Assembly (NCBI RefSeq): GCF_020544465.1 | Contig: NZ_CP066126.1 | Span: forward strand, 1,674,001 to 1,738,000 | Reading direction: 5' to 3' | From: Chromobacterium rhizoryzae | Lineage (GTDB): Bacteria > Pseudomonadota > Gammaproteobacteria > Burkholderiales > Chromobacteriaceae | DNA: 64,000 nt | Shown here: positions 41,949 through 50,751 of the stretch, piece by piece | How positions within the stretch are numbered: position 1 is the first letter of the stretch | How the letters are laid out: each line of letters starts with the position of its first letter | The notes under the pieces: model-generated | Database searches by the model: none | The model's input: the letters and a program-made list of their open reading frames with translations, nothing else | What the model was told of the DNA's origin: nothing | Program-made: the position numbers and the translations under genes

Positions 41949-43806
41949 AGAGGATGTTGCGGCCGGCGACCTTGGCTTCGTAGAGCAGGCGGTCGGCGCG
42001 CGCCAGCATCAGTTCCGGCGTGTCGTGCGGCCGCCAGTCGGTCAGCCCGCCGCTGAAGGTCACGCTCTGGTCCACCAGCGGGAAGCGGGTCTGGCTCAGC
42101 ACCACCTGGACCCGTTCCATCACCTTTTGCGCGTCGCGTAGACGCGTGCAGGGGAAAATCACCAGGAATTCCTCGCCGCCCACCCGCGCGCTGATATCGG
42201 TGTTGCGCGTGGTGTCGGTCAGCGCGTTGGCCACCGCCACCAGTACATTGTCGCCGGCCTGGTGGCCGTGGCGGTCGTTGAATTGCTTGAAGTGGTCGAT
42301 GTCGAACACCGCGATGGTCATCGACTGGCCGTAGCGCTCGCAGCGGCTGATTTCGTCTTTCAGCATCATGTCGGCGTAGCGCCGGTTGTACAAATGGGTC
42401 AGCGGATCGGTGGCCGCCATTTCGCTCAGTTGCTGATTGCTTTCCTGCAATTGCTGCTCCAACTGCTTGCGGCTGGAAATATCGTAGAGCGCCACCAGCG
42501 TGGACGGCGGGGTGCGTTCGCCCAGGGGCCGCAGCGAGACGATGACCCAGAGCCGGCTGTGGTCCTCCAGCTCCAGTTCCATTTCCTGATTCTCTATCTC
42601 CTGGCCGGCTTCCAGCCACTGCTCCAGCGGCTGTAGTCGAAAAGGCAGGTTGAGGATGTCCGAATCCTCCTTGGTGCCCGGCGCGCGCGGCGGCAGTTGC
42701 AACATGGCGCGCGCCAGCGCGTTGGCCCGCTGGATGCGGCGGGTTTTGGGGTTGACCAGCAACAGCGCCAGCGGCGCGGTGTCCAGGATCAGCTTCGCCT
42801 CTCCCTCGCTTTGCCGGATCAGATCGGTGCTGCGGCTCAGCAGGGTGTGCTGGCGCAGATTGGACAGATAGTTGCGCAGGGCCAGCAGCGTCATGCCGGC
42901 GATGAACAGCCAGCCCAGCAGGGCCAGCATCGCCTTCTCCTGCACCGAGCGGGTGAAATCCTTGCGGGCGAGGCCCACGGCCACTTGGAAGGGATAGCGG
43001 CCGGTCTGGCTCTGGCTGTACAGGCGGGTGACGCCGTCGATATTGGACGGCGCGCTGAATTGCGCCTGATTGCCGTCACGGCTGAGCAGCTTGGCCGGCT
43101 GCAGCGGCCGGAATTGCCGCTCCAGTCCCTTGGGGGGCTTGGGCCAGCGCGCCACCATCAGCTGGCGTTGGTCCAGCACCAGGATTTCCCCGTGCTCGCC
43201 CACGGTGACGCGCGAGACCTCGTCCTGAAAGAAATTATTGGCGATGACGCCGGCGGCCATGCCGATGACGTTGCCGCCTTCGTCGCGCAGCTTGCTGGCC
43301 AGGACGATGCCGTGTTGTTCGGGATTGTGCTGGGCGGCGGTGTAATTGTTTTCCGGGTCTTCGTTGCGATGCAGCCAGCGGCAGAATTCATTGTGAGGCT
43401 GGCGCACGATGGCGGCCTGGCGGCTGGTGAAGATGGCCTGGCAGGCGCTGTCTATGATTTCGATCCGGCTCAGATAGGGCGCCAGCTGCAGTTGCTGCTG
43501 CAGCTGCTGGTACAGCTTCTGCTGTCCTTCCTCGCCGCTTGTGCCGGTGTGAAGCAGGGTCTGGACCTGCGGCAGCTGGCTGCTGCTTTGCAGGATCAGG
43601 CCGGCTTCGCTGATGCCGGCGGCCAGCCGTTCCGCCAGCAATTGGCTGAGACCGTTGGCCTGGCGCAGCGCGTTTTCCTCTTCCTGGTGATAGGTGTTGA
43701 GCAGTTCCAGGGCCACCAGCGCCAGCGTGCCGAGCAGGAAGAGGATGGAACCCCAGATCGCATAGCGTGCCGGGCGTTTGTTCCGTTTGCGGAGGTTGAA
43801 GTCCAT
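41926..43806 (-). CDS. membrane-bound diguanylate cyclase (Cache-PAS-GGDEF)
   Basis: 626 residues. Helix 1 (~16-36) is followed by a periplasmic Cache-type domain (~40-285), helix 2 (~290-312), a PAS-like segment (LILDTAPLALLLVNPKTRRI) and the GGDEF domain (DPLTHLYNRRYADMML onward). The active site reads GGEEF (543-547). An RNTD inhibitory I-site lies five residues upstream (534-537), so product inhibition is expected. It should make cyclic di-GMP in response to an external signal. Ligand unknown. Confidence 0.93.
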   Translation of the reverse strand: MDFNLRKRNKRPARYAIWGSILFLLGTLALVALELLNTYHQEEENALRQANGLSQLLAERLAAGISEAGLILQSSSQLPQVQTLLHTGTSGEEGQQKLYQQLQQQLQLAPYLSRIEIIDSACQAIFTSRQAAIVRQPHNEFCRWLHRNEDPENNYTAAQHNPEQHGIVLASKLRDEGGNVIGMAAGVIANNFFQDEVSRVTVGEHGEILVLDQRQLMVARWPKPPKGLERQFRPLQPAKLLSRDGNQAQFSAPSNIDGVTRLYSQSQTGRYPFQVAVGLARKDFTRSVQEKAMLALLGWLFIAGMTLLALRNYLSNLRQHTLLSRSTDLIRQSEGEAKLILDTAPLALLLVNPKTRRIQRANALARAMLQLPPRAPGTKEDSDILNLPFRLQPLEQWLEAGQEIENQEMELELEDHSRLWVIVSLRPLGERTPPSTLVALYDISSRKQLEQQLQESNQQLSEMAATDPLTHLYNRRYADMMLKDEISRCERYGQSMTIAVFDIDHFKQFNDRHGHQAGDNVLVAVANALTDTTRNTDISARVGGEEFLVIFPCTRLRDAQKVMERVQVVLSQTRFPLVDQSVTFSGGLTDWRPHDTPELMLARADRLLYEAKVAGRNILFNDLDMI

Positions 43807-43892
43807 GACGCTCGTTATTGGGGGTTATGAACCAGTTATAGCGCTAGGCGGCGGAGTATGACAGGGGCCCGCCGCCGGGCCCGGACGGCGCC

Positions 43893-44738
43893 TCAGGCCG
43901 CGGTAAAGCGCATGGAAAGATCGACGGCGCGGACGTCCTTGGTCAATTTGCCCACCGAAATGCGGTCGACCCCGGTTTCCGCAATCGCGCGCACGGTGTC
44001 GAAGTCCACGCCGCCGGAGGCTTCCAGCTGGGCGCGGCCGGCGGTCAGCCGCACCGCTTCGCGCATTTGCTCCAGCGACATATTGTCCAGCAGGGCCAGC
44101 TTGGCGCCGTGGAGCAGCGCTTCTTCCAGTTGCTCCAGCGTTTCCACTTCGATTTGCAGGCTGACCTCGGCCGGGGCCAGCCGCTGCGCGGCCCGCAGCG
44201 CGGCGGCGATGCCGCCGGCGGCCATGATGTGGTTTTCCTTGATCAGGATGCCGTCGAACAAGCCGACGCGCTGATTGTCGCCGCCGCCCGCGGTCACCGC
44301 GTATTTCTGCGCCAGCCGCAGGCCGGGCATGGTTTTGCGGGTGTCCAGTATCCGGGCGCGGGTGCCGGCCACGGCGTCTACGTAGCGGCGGGTTTCGCTG
44401 GCGACCGCGGACAGGGTTTGCAGGAAGTTCAGCGCGGAGCGCTCCGCGGTCAGCAGCGCGCGGGCCGGGCCGTCGATTTGGCACAGCACGGCGCCGGCGG
44501 CGACCTGCTCGCCTTCGGCGGCCAGCCATTCCACCCGGCAGCGGGGATCGACCTGGCGGAAGCATTCGTCGAACCAGGCCTGGCCGCACAGCGTGGCCGC
44601 TTCGCGCGCCGTCACCCGCGCCGCGCCGGCGCTGTGTTCGGGAATCAGCAGGGCGGTCCAGTCGCAACGGCCGATGTCTTCGGCCAGGGCGGCGGCGACC
44701 TGCTGGGCGATCAGGTGAGGGGCGGGCAAGGCGGGCAT
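43893..44738 (-). CDS. nadC: quinolinate phosphoribosyltransferase
   Basis: 281 residues. AEDIGRCDWTALLIP, SALNFLQTLSAVASETRRYV, ILDTRKTMPGLRLAQKYAV, GGGDNQRVGLFDGILIKENHI (in parts) and LEASGGVDFDTVRAIAETGVD are diagnostic. NadC converts quinolinate and PRPP to nicotinate mononucleotide in NAD synthesis. No nadA or nadB adjoins it here. Confidence 0.97.
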   Translation of the reverse strand: MPALPAPHLIAQQVAAALAEDIGRCDWTALLIPEHSAGAARVTAREAATLCGQAWFDECFRQVDPRCRVEWLAAEGEQVAAGAVLCQIDGPARALLTAERSALNFLQTLSAVASETRRYVDAVAGTRARILDTRKTMPGLRLAQKYAVTAGGGDNQRVGLFDGILIKENHIMAAGGIAAALRAAQRLAPAEVSLQIEVETLEQLEEALLHGAKLALLDNMSLEQMREAVRLTAGRAQLEASGGVDFDTVRAIAETGVDRISVGKLTKDVRAVDLSMRFTAA

Positions 44739-44838
44739 GCGGGACTCTCCAAGAAAACGTCATTGTACCCAATGGCGGCGGATTGGTGCGCGCGCTCTGG
44801 TATCATTCGAAATGGATATATAAGCCGATAGGTAGGCC

Positions 44839-45513
44839 ATGGATTTACCCGCATCGTTTTTCCCCGACGCCGCGCTTTGGCTGAGCAACGGCGCGGCTTT
44901 GTCCTTGTTGGCGCTGGCGGCGCGGCGGGTGGCCTGGCGCGGCCTGCCCTTGCCGGCCTGCAACGCCTGGATGGGCGCCTGCGTGCTGGCGCTGGCCTTG
45001 TGGCTGCTGCGCGGCGGCGTGGCCCCCGGCCTGTCCTTCCATTTGCTGGGCGCCGGCCTGTTCACCTTGATGATGGGGCCGTGGCTGGCCTTGCTGGCGC
45101 TGGCGCTTCCCTTGCTGGCATTGGCTGTGAGCGGACAGGCCGATCCGCAGGCGCTGGGCCTGAACTATCTGAGCATGATTGTGCCGCCGGTGGCGCTGTC
45201 GGCCGCGGCGCTGCGTTTGAGCCAGCGCGTCCTGCCCAGCAATCTGTTCGTCTATGTCTTCGTCAACGGCTTCCTCGCCGGCGGGGCCGGCATGTTCGCC
45301 GCCGGCTTGTCGGGTTTGCTGGCCTTGGGCCTGGCCGGCGCCTATCCCTGGGACCAGTTGTTGGAGGAGACGCTGCCGTTCTATTTTTTACTGTCGTGGT
45401 CGGAGGCCTTCACCACCGGCTTGTTGGCGGCGGTGCTGGTGGTCTACCGGCCGGAATGGGTGGCGACCTTCGACGACGGGCGCTATCTGGGACACAGGCG
45501 CCGCTCGCCGTGA
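44839..45513 (+). CDS. energy-coupling factor ABC transporter permease-like membrane protein
   Basis: 224 residues with about seven hydrophobic segments. The central GLNYLSMIVPPVALSAAALR and PSNLFVYVFVNGFLAGG resemble the COG3235/CbiM-like family of putative ECF permeases. Substrate is unknown and no ECF ATPase lies nearby. It starts 100 bases from the divergent nadC gene. Confidence 0.75.
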   Translation: MDLPASFFPDAALWLSNGAALSLLALAARRVAWRGLPLPACNAWMGACVLALALWLLRGGVAPGLSFHLLGAGLFTLMMGPWLALLALALPLLALAVSGQADPQALGLNYLSMIVPPVALSAAALRLSQRVLPSNLFVYVFVNGFLAGGAGMFAAGLSGLLALGLAGAYPWDQLLEETLPFYFLLSWSEAFTTGLLAAVLVVYRPEWVATFDDGRYLGHRRRSP

Positions 45514-45546
45514 GCGGGCGGCCTTTCACACGCTAAAGGAGAAACC

Positions 45547-45927
45547 ATGCCCTTCGCTTTATGGAGCATTTTGCTGGCGGCCTTGCTGCCCTTGATCTGG
45601 GCCGGGGTGGCCAAGGCCGGTTCGCGAGTGGACAACCACAAGCCTCGGGAGGCGATGGCCCAGGCCAGCGGTTACCGGCTGCGCGCCAATTGGGCGCAGC
45701 AGAACGCCTGGGAGGCGTTCCCGACCTTCGCCGCGGCGGTGTTGGTGGCTTGGGGGATGCATGTGCCGCCGGCGTTTCTGGACGCCGCCGCCGCGGTTTT
45801 CATCGCGGCGCGGATCGCGCACGGCTTGCTGTATCTGGCCGACCGGGCGGCGCTGCGTTCCCTGTCCTGGTTGATCGGCCTGCTGACGGTGGTGGCGATT
45901 TTCTGCAAGGCCGGCGGGGTGTTCTAG
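45547..45927 (+). CDS. MAPEG-family membrane protein
   Basis: 126 residues, four helices. NHKPREAMAQASGYRLRANWAQ followed by NAWEAFPTFAAAVL is the MAPEG signature (ExxPxF-type core and ARIAHGLLYL). Bacterial MAPEG proteins are small membrane enzymes or transporters related to glutathione transferases; specific activity unknown. AGGAGA precedes the ATG, 33 bases after the previous gene. Confidence 0.87.
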   Translation: MPFALWSILLAALLPLIWAGVAKAGSRVDNHKPREAMAQASGYRLRANWAQQNAWEAFPTFAAAVLVAWGMHVPPAFLDAAAAVFIAARIAHGLLYLADRAALRSLSWLIGLLTVVAIFCKAGGVF

Positions 45928-45938
45928 CGCGGTTAGGC

Positions 45939-46550
45939 CTAATCCAGCCAGCCGTTGGCGCGCAGCGCGGCCTGCGCCTGGTCCAGGCCCTTGGTGTGGA
46001 AGGCCTGCCAGCCGGCGCGGCGGGCGGCGTCCACGCATTCTATATTGTCGTCGAAAAAGGCGATGCGCTGCGGGGCCGCGCCCAGCTCGTCCTGCACATG
46101 GCGGTACACCGCGTCGTCCGGCTTGCGCAGGCCGATCAGGTGGGAGGCGAACAGCCGGTCGAAGCGGTGCAGCAGATCGAATTCGCGTTCGATCTTGCCC
46201 CAGTGCAGCGCATTATTGTTGCTGAGCACGGCCAGGCGGTGGCGTTCGCCTAGCCGGGCCAGCATCTCCGCCGCGCCGGGGTAGGCGCCGCGCAGCCAGC
46301 TGTCCAGTTGCGCGGTCATGTCCGCCGCGCCGATGTCCAGTCCCAGGTGCTCGGCCATCGCCGCGCTGAAGGCCTCCGGCGTGCAGGCGCCGGTGTCCAG
46401 TTCGGCGATCCACGGCGTTTCCATCCAGAAGCGCCGGGCCTGTTCCGGGTCCAGCTTGCCCTGGGAGAGCCGCACCAGCGGATCGATGCCGTTCCAGTCC
46501 ACCAATACTCCGCCCAGATCGAATACCAGCACATCTACGCTTGAATGCAT
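45939..46550 (-). CDS. HAD-family phosphatase
   Basis: 203 residues. Motif I reads VFDLGGVLVDW (nucleophile Asp, second acid replaced by Gly-Gly-Val as in YihX), motif II LSNNNALHW, motif III lysine in IGLRKPDDAVY, and motif IV FFDDNIECVDAARRAGW. It resembles YihX, which dephosphorylates sugar phosphates such as glucose-1-phosphate. Substrate not certain. Confidence 0.88.
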   Translation of the reverse strand: MHSSVDVLVFDLGGVLVDWNGIDPLVRLSQGKLDPEQARRFWMETPWIAELDTGACTPEAFSAAMAEHLGLDIGAADMTAQLDSWLRGAYPGAAEMLARLGERHRLAVLSNNNALHWGKIEREFDLLHRFDRLFASHLIGLRKPDDAVYRHVQDELGAAPQRIAFFDDNIECVDAARRAGWQAFHTKGLDQAQAALRANGWLD

Positions 46551-46594
46551 TGCTTAGCCTTTTGTCTAGGGCGCGAACGGCTCGCGCCTGCGGT

Positions 46595-47620
46595 TTAGAG
46601 AACGATGGGTTCCGGCTCCAGTTCCACGCCGAAGCGTTGACGGACTTCCGCGCGCACCTTGTCGGCCAGCGCGCGCATCTGCTCGCCGCTGGCTGCGCCG
46701 TAGTTGACCAGCACCAGGGCCTGGCGCGCGTGCACGCCGGCGTCGCCGTCGCGATGGCCTTTCAGCCCGCATTGGTCGATCAGCCAGCCGGCGGCCAGCT
46801 TGACCTTGCCGTCGGCGGCCGGGTAGTGCGGCAGCGTCGGATGGCGCGCCAGCAGCGCCTGCGCCTGTTCCGCCGGCAGTACCGGATTTTTGAAGAAGCT
46901 GCCGGCGTTGCCCAGCTCGGCCGGGTTGGGCAGTTTGCTCGAGCGGATGCGGATCACCGCGTCGCTGACGTCATGCGGCGTGGGCGCGGCAATGCCGGCG
47001 GCGTCAAGTTCTTGCTGGATGTCGCCGTAGCCGGTGCGCAGCCGCGGCGCGCGCGACAGGCGGAAGCGCACGGCGGTGACCAGCAGGCGGCCGGCGGCCT
47101 CGTGCTTGAACACGCTGTCGCGATAGCCGAAGCGGCAGTCGGCCTTGCTTAGCGTCAGTTCGGCGCCGCCGCGCTCTAGATCGGCGCAGACGACTTGATG
47201 GATGTGGTCCTTGGCCTCGACGCCGTAGGCGCCGATGTTTTGGATCGGGCTGGCGCCGACGGTGCCGGGGATCAGGCTGAGGTTTTCCAGGCCGTACCAG
47301 CCTTGCTCCAGGGTGTGGAGCACGAAATCGTGCCAGTTTTCGCCGGCGGCGGCCTCGACGATCACGTCCTCGCCGCTCTCCTCCAGCAGGCGGACGCCGC
47401 GTAATTCCAATTTGACCACCAGGCCGGGGTAGTCGCGGGTGAACAGCAGATTGCTGCCGCCGCCCAGCCACAGCACCGGCCCGGCCCGGTAGGCCGGGCT
47501 GTCCAGCAGCGCCGGCAGCTCCGAGAGCGCGTCCAGCCGGCAGAAGTCGCGCGCGCGCGCGTCCATGCCGAAGGTGTTCAGCGATTTGAGCGGATGATGG
47601 TGGCTGAAGCTCAGGCTCAT
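46595..47620 (-). CDS. murB: UDP-N-acetylenolpyruvoylglucosamine reductase
   Basis: 341 residues, type I MurB (E. coli has 342). NTFGMDARA at the start, FAD region LGGGSNLLFTRDYPG, SLIPGTVGASPIQNIGAYG and active-site serine region NAGSFFKNPV. MurB reduces the enolpyruvyl group to give UDP-MurNAc for peptidoglycan. ATG 47620 overlaps the MATE gene stop by four bases. Confidence 0.97.
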   Translation of the reverse strand: MSLSFSHHHPLKSLNTFGMDARARDFCRLDALSELPALLDSPAYRAGPVLWLGGGSNLLFTRDYPGLVVKLELRGVRLLEESGEDVIVEAAAGENWHDFVLHTLEQGWYGLENLSLIPGTVGASPIQNIGAYGVEAKDHIHQVVCADLERGGAELTLSKADCRFGYRDSVFKHEAAGRLLVTAVRFRLSRAPRLRTGYGDIQQELDAAGIAAPTPHDVSDAVIRIRSSKLPNPAELGNAGSFFKNPVLPAEQAQALLARHPTLPHYPAADGKVKLAAGWLIDQCGLKGHRDGDAGVHARQALVLVNYGAASGEQMRALADKVRAEVRQRFGVELEPEPIVL

Positions 47621-49023
47621 GGCGCCGGTTCCGTTTGAAGTTGTCGATGCAGGCGCCGGCGGCTTTCGCCGGCCAGGTAGCGGGTCAGGAATAGCGCGGC
47701 CACGCTCAGGCTGATCACCAGCGCGGTCCAGAAGCCGAACACGCCCATGGGCTTCTTGCTCAGCCAGTCGGTCAGGCCCAGAGTGATGCCCAGGCCCAGG
47801 CCGACGCACCAGAACGACAGGATGTGAATGATCATCGGCACCGTGGTCAGCTTGTAGCCGCGCAGGGCGCCGGAGGCGATGGTTTGAGCCGCGTCGGTCA
47901 GCTGGTAGACGGCGGCGAACAGCAGCAGGGTGGAGCCCATCGCGATCACGCGCGGGTCCGGCGTGTACATGCGCATGATGGGCTCGCGGAACAGCAGCAC
48001 CATCAGCATCGCGCAGAAGGCCATGCTCAGGCCCAGCAGCAGGCCGACGCCGGAGCTGAAGCGCGCGGCGCGGTAGTCGCCGGCGCCGACGTGGTGGCCG
48101 ACGCGAACCGACATCGCGGTGGCCACGCTCTGCGGCAGCATGTAGATGATGCTGGAAAAATTGAGCACGGACTGGTGAGTGGCCACTACCACGGTGCCCA
48201 GTTCGGCGATCAGCAGCGCGATGAAGGAGAACAGGCTGACTTCCACGAAAAAGGACAGGCCGATGGGCACGCCCAGCTTGAGGAAGCCGCGGTACATGCG
48301 CCAGTCCGGGCCGCGCAGCCGCTCCAGCAGCCGGAACTGGCGGAAGTTGCGGTGCCAGCTGACATAGGCGAGCAGGGCCAGGCAATTGAACCAGAACACG
48401 ATGCCGGTGGCCCAGCCGCAGCCGGCGCCGCCCAGCTTGGGCAGGCCGAACAGGCCGTGGATCAGGATGTAGTTGAGCGGAACGTTCAGCGCCAGCGCCA
48501 GCAGGCTGACCACCATGATGGCCTTGGGGCGGCCCAGGCTGGACGCGTAGGCGTGCAGCGCGCGGTGGGTCATCGCCGCCGGCATGCCCACAGCGGCGCC
48601 GGTGATGAAGAGCATCACCTTGTCGGTCACTTCCGGCGGCAGGTGCAGCCACAGCCGCAGCGCCGGCTCCAGCGCCATCATCATCGCCGCACCCAAGAGG
48701 CCGATCAGCAGGCCGAACCACAGGCCCTGGCGCGCGGTGTCTTTGAATTTGTCGTGCTCGCCGGCGCCCAACTGGTGGGCCAGGATGGGATTGAGCGCGG
48801 TGACAATGCCCATCAGCGTGACGTAGAAGGTGATGAAGACGCTGGCGCCCAGAGAGACGGCGGCCAGGTCGTCGGTGCTGACGCGGCCGGCCATCACCGT
48901 ATCGACGAAGGCGGTGGCCACCTGGGCGATCTGGGCGATCATCATCGGCAAGGCCAGTCGGCTGATTTGACGGGCTTCCAGCAGCACGGCCCCGCGCGGG
49001 GCGCGATTGATTTCAAACAGCAT
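47617..49023 (-). CDS. MATE-family efflux pump (NorM-like)
   Basis: 468 residues from ATG 49023 (MLFEINRAPRG), about twelve helices in two halves. The N-terminal IAQVATAFVDTVMAGRVSTDDLAAVSLG is the MATE signature (read in parts), and NPILAHQLGAGEHDK follows. MATE pumps export cationic drugs and metabolites with Na+ or H+. The upstream 30 residues of the frame lack similarity. It is translationally coupled to murB. Confidence 0.92.
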   Translation of the reverse strand: MLFEINRAPRGAVLLEARQISRLALPMMIAQIAQVATAFVDTVMAGRVSTDDLAAVSLGASVFITFYVTLMGIVTALNPILAHQLGAGEHDKFKDTARQGLWFGLLIGLLGAAMMMALEPALRLWLHLPPEVTDKVMLFITGAAVGMPAAMTHRALHAYASSLGRPKAIMVVSLLALALNVPLNYILIHGLFGLPKLGGAGCGWATGIVFWFNCLALLAYVSWHRNFRQFRLLERLRGPDWRMYRGFLKLGVPIGLSFFVEVSLFSFIALLIAELGTVVVATHQSVLNFSSIIYMLPQSVATAMSVRVGHHVGAGDYRAARFSSGVGLLLGLSMAFCAMLMVLLFREPIMRMYTPDPRVIAMGSTLLLFAAVYQLTDAAQTIASGALRGYKLTTVPMIIHILSFWCVGLGLGITLGLTDWLSKKPMGVFGFWTALVISLSVAALFLTRYLAGESRRRLHRQLQTEPAP

Positions 49024-49162
49024 GGGAGTAGGGCGGGATGGCACGGAGAACTGGCCATTATACCGGCTGCGGGGCGGGCTTGTCTTTGTCGCGCCATGAC
49101 AATGGGGCGACATGGCGTGCGCCGGGAACGCAAGGCGCTCCCGGCGGCGCGGGAGACGGGAG

Positions 49163-49462
49163 TCAGAAGCGCGCGGGCGGGTCGCGGCGCAGATCGCAGC
49201 TGATCAGCAGCTCGCCGCCGAAGCGGGCGTTGATGCTGAGCGCGTCCAGCAGGGAAATGTCCCGCACGGTCAGTTGTTCGCCGTTGCGGTCCAGGTCATA
49301 GCCCAGTTCACGGGCGAAATCCGCCAGCTGCTGCAGGGCGGGGGCGTCGGCCGGCGTGAGCGGAGAGGCGCTCAGGCTGCCGCAAAGGGGGCGAGGTCTT
49401 CCCACGGCGTCGAAATTGGCAAAAGAAAAATCGGTATAGCTGTCTTGCAGGCAGTCGTACAT
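49163..49462 (-). CDS. hypothetical 99-aa protein
   Basis: Not recognised. MYDCLQDSYTDFSFANFDAV starts after a good TGGAG site eight bases upstream. The middle is helical (DAPALQQLADFARELGYDL) and the end is strand-rich. It is soluble, with no signal peptide. It lies 200 bases downstream of a candidate small RNA or leader on the same strand. Confidence 0.6.
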   Translation of the reverse strand: MYDCLQDSYTDFSFANFDAVGRPRPLCGSLSASPLTPADAPALQQLADFARELGYDLDRNGEQLTVRDISLLDALSINARFGGELLISCDLRRDPPARF

Positions 49463-49655
49463 GGCGGTTCTCCAGTCGGTTCGGTCGCGGTTCGCGCGCC
49501 GGTCCTGGGTATCGCCGGCGACGCTTTAGCAGGATTTTTGGGCGCCCTGCAAGTTGTCATTAACTCGGCGCCAGCCGCGCATGCCCGAAATGGAAACGGG
49601 GCGCGGCTCATGCATCGATCCGAAGCGACGGGTCCGCTTAACTGCCTGTACGGGT

Positions 49656-49758
49656 AAAACAAAACCCGCCTACGACTAAGAGCGCAAGCGGGTTGACCGT
49701 TTTAACGCTTTAGCTGGCATTTGTTAAGCGCCCGCAAGCTGTGTCAAATCGGCGCATG
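49656..49758 (-). ncRNA. candidate small RNA or attenuated leader
   Basis: About 100 bases between a sigma-70-type promoter and a U-run terminator on the minus strand. Stem CGCTT/AAGCG precedes the terminator stem AACCCGC (49663-49669) with GCGGGTT (49688-49694). A second, mutually exclusive hairpin CGGGT (49651-49655) with ACCCG (49664-49668) overlaps the terminator. A 15-codon frame MRRFDTACGRLTNAS begins almost at the predicted 5' end, so it could instead be a leader peptide. No known RNA family was recognised. Confidence 0.5.
49663..49694 (-). terminator. terminator of the candidate small RNA and exonuclease-like gene
   Basis: AACCCGC/GCGGGTT stem with an 18-base loop, followed on the minus strand by TTGTTTT. 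Confidence 0.65.
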
Positions 49759-49764
49759 AACGTC

Positions 49765-49793
49765 AGCCTATGCCTTTGGCTTTTGGCTGTCAA
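49765..49793 (-). promoter_or_regulatory. sigma-70-type promoter of the candidate small RNA
   Basis: On the minus strand a perfect TTGACA (49793-49788), 17 bp and TAGGCT (49770-49765). The -35 box overlaps the stop codon of the exonuclease-like gene. Confidence 0.55.
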
Positions 49794-50548
49794 TCCCCTT
49801 GCGGGGCGTTCGCGGGCCAGTCGGCCAGCCAGCCGCGCCAGTGCGGCTCCGGCTGCGCGACGACGACGGCGCGCAGGCCTTGCCTACAGGCCTGGTGGGC
49901 GCCTGAATCCAGCGCGCCCTCCACCCATTGCTGGCGCAGCCACAGCAGATGGCAGCTGGCGGCCTGGCGCGCATTGTGTTCCGCGAGCGCGCCGACGTCG
50001 CCGGCGCGGTACAGTTCCCAGCGCCGCGGGCCGTTGAGCTCGGCCTCGCCGGGCAGGCCGCACAGCCGGGCCAGTTCGCCCTGCGGGGTGGCCAGCTCCG
50101 CGTGGCCGCCGCTCAGGATCTCGCTCAGCGAGACCTGGGACGAGCTGTCCGCTCCGGCGCGCAGCTGTTCCGCCAGCGGCAGGCCCAGCGCCAGCGCGCG
50201 GTGGCGCAGCGCCGGCAGTTCCAGCCGCGCGCCGTCCCAGCTGACCAGCCGCGCCCGGCTGTCGCGCAGCAGGCTCAGCCAGTCCGCCAGCATCGCGGCC
50301 TCGTCGCCTGCGTCGGCGGCGAGCCCTTGGACGAGACGGGTTTGCCCATCCTGTTGCAGCACGCCGGCGATGGCGACGACGCGGTGCAAGTGGAAGGGGA
50401 TGAAGTCGGTGCCGCTCTGGGCGCGACAGCGCTGCAGCACGAAATCGGCGACGTCGGCCTCCCCGATTTCGCCGTCCAGCTGGTAGAGCTGGCGGATGGC
50501 GGGCACGTTGGGAATGGTCTGGAGATGAAAGCTGAGAGTAGGGCGCAC
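49790..50548 (-). CDS. PolB-type 3'-5' exonuclease homologue with degenerate active site
   Basis: 252 residues that follow the DNA_pol_B_exo2 family end to end (TIPNVPAIRQLY, FIPFHLHRVVAIAG, ARLCGLPGE, YRAGDV, LLWLRQQWVEG). The catalytic acids are not there. Motif I, normally FDIET, reads F-H8-L-Q10-T. Motif II, normally NGxxFD, reads D105-GARL-E110. The motif III aspartate is Q195 and its tyrosine is H191. The fold is kept but nuclease activity is unlikely. It may bind nucleic acid or a partner, or be decaying. Consensus motifs are from memory. Confidence 0.75.
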   Translation of the reverse strand: MRPTLSFHLQTIPNVPAIRQLYQLDGEIGEADVADFVLQRCRAQSGTDFIPFHLHRVVAIAGVLQQDGQTRLVQGLAADAGDEAAMLADWLSLLRDSRARLVSWDGARLELPALRHRALALGLPLAEQLRAGADSSSQVSLSEILSGGHAELATPQGELARLCGLPGEAELNGPRRWELYRAGDVGALAEHNARQAASCHLLWLRQQWVEGALDSGAHQACRQGLRAVVVAQPEPHWRGWLADWPANAPQGD

Positions 50549-50657
50549 GGGAGGGGTCTTGTCGGAGTCGGCGAATCGGCAGCGATTGTATGCCTATCGC
50601 CGATGGGGGGCAATTGGCGGCCATGGGCGCTGCGATGCGGCGGGATATGGCGGCGAA

Positions 50658-50688
50658 TTGTATTTTCTGCAAAGAATAGGGATATAAT
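50658..50688 (+). promoter_or_regulatory. promoter of the pcnB-folK-dNK unit
   Basis: A perfect TATAAT (50683-50688) with TTGTAT (50658-50663) 19 bp upstream. Transcription would start near 50695. Confidence 0.5.
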
Positions 50689-50751
50689 CGCCGGCTTGAC
50701 TACCTACTAGTCTTGCGAATCCTGGCATTCCAAGTCGACTATCTTCTCATA

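Larger units (their letters stand above)
49463..49789. other. 327-base gene-free region with candidate small RNA
   Basis: The right half (49656-49793) holds a minus-strand promoter, a short RNA and an intrinsic terminator. The left half (49463-49650) shows no gene or repeat and is the leader region of the 99-aa protein gene. Confidence 0.6.

Noticed and set aside
49621..49800. Gap considered as a tmRNA or 6S RNA gene
   Set aside because: No tag-peptide frame, no tRNA-like ends and no long 6S-type bubble; only a short RNA with its own terminator fits.
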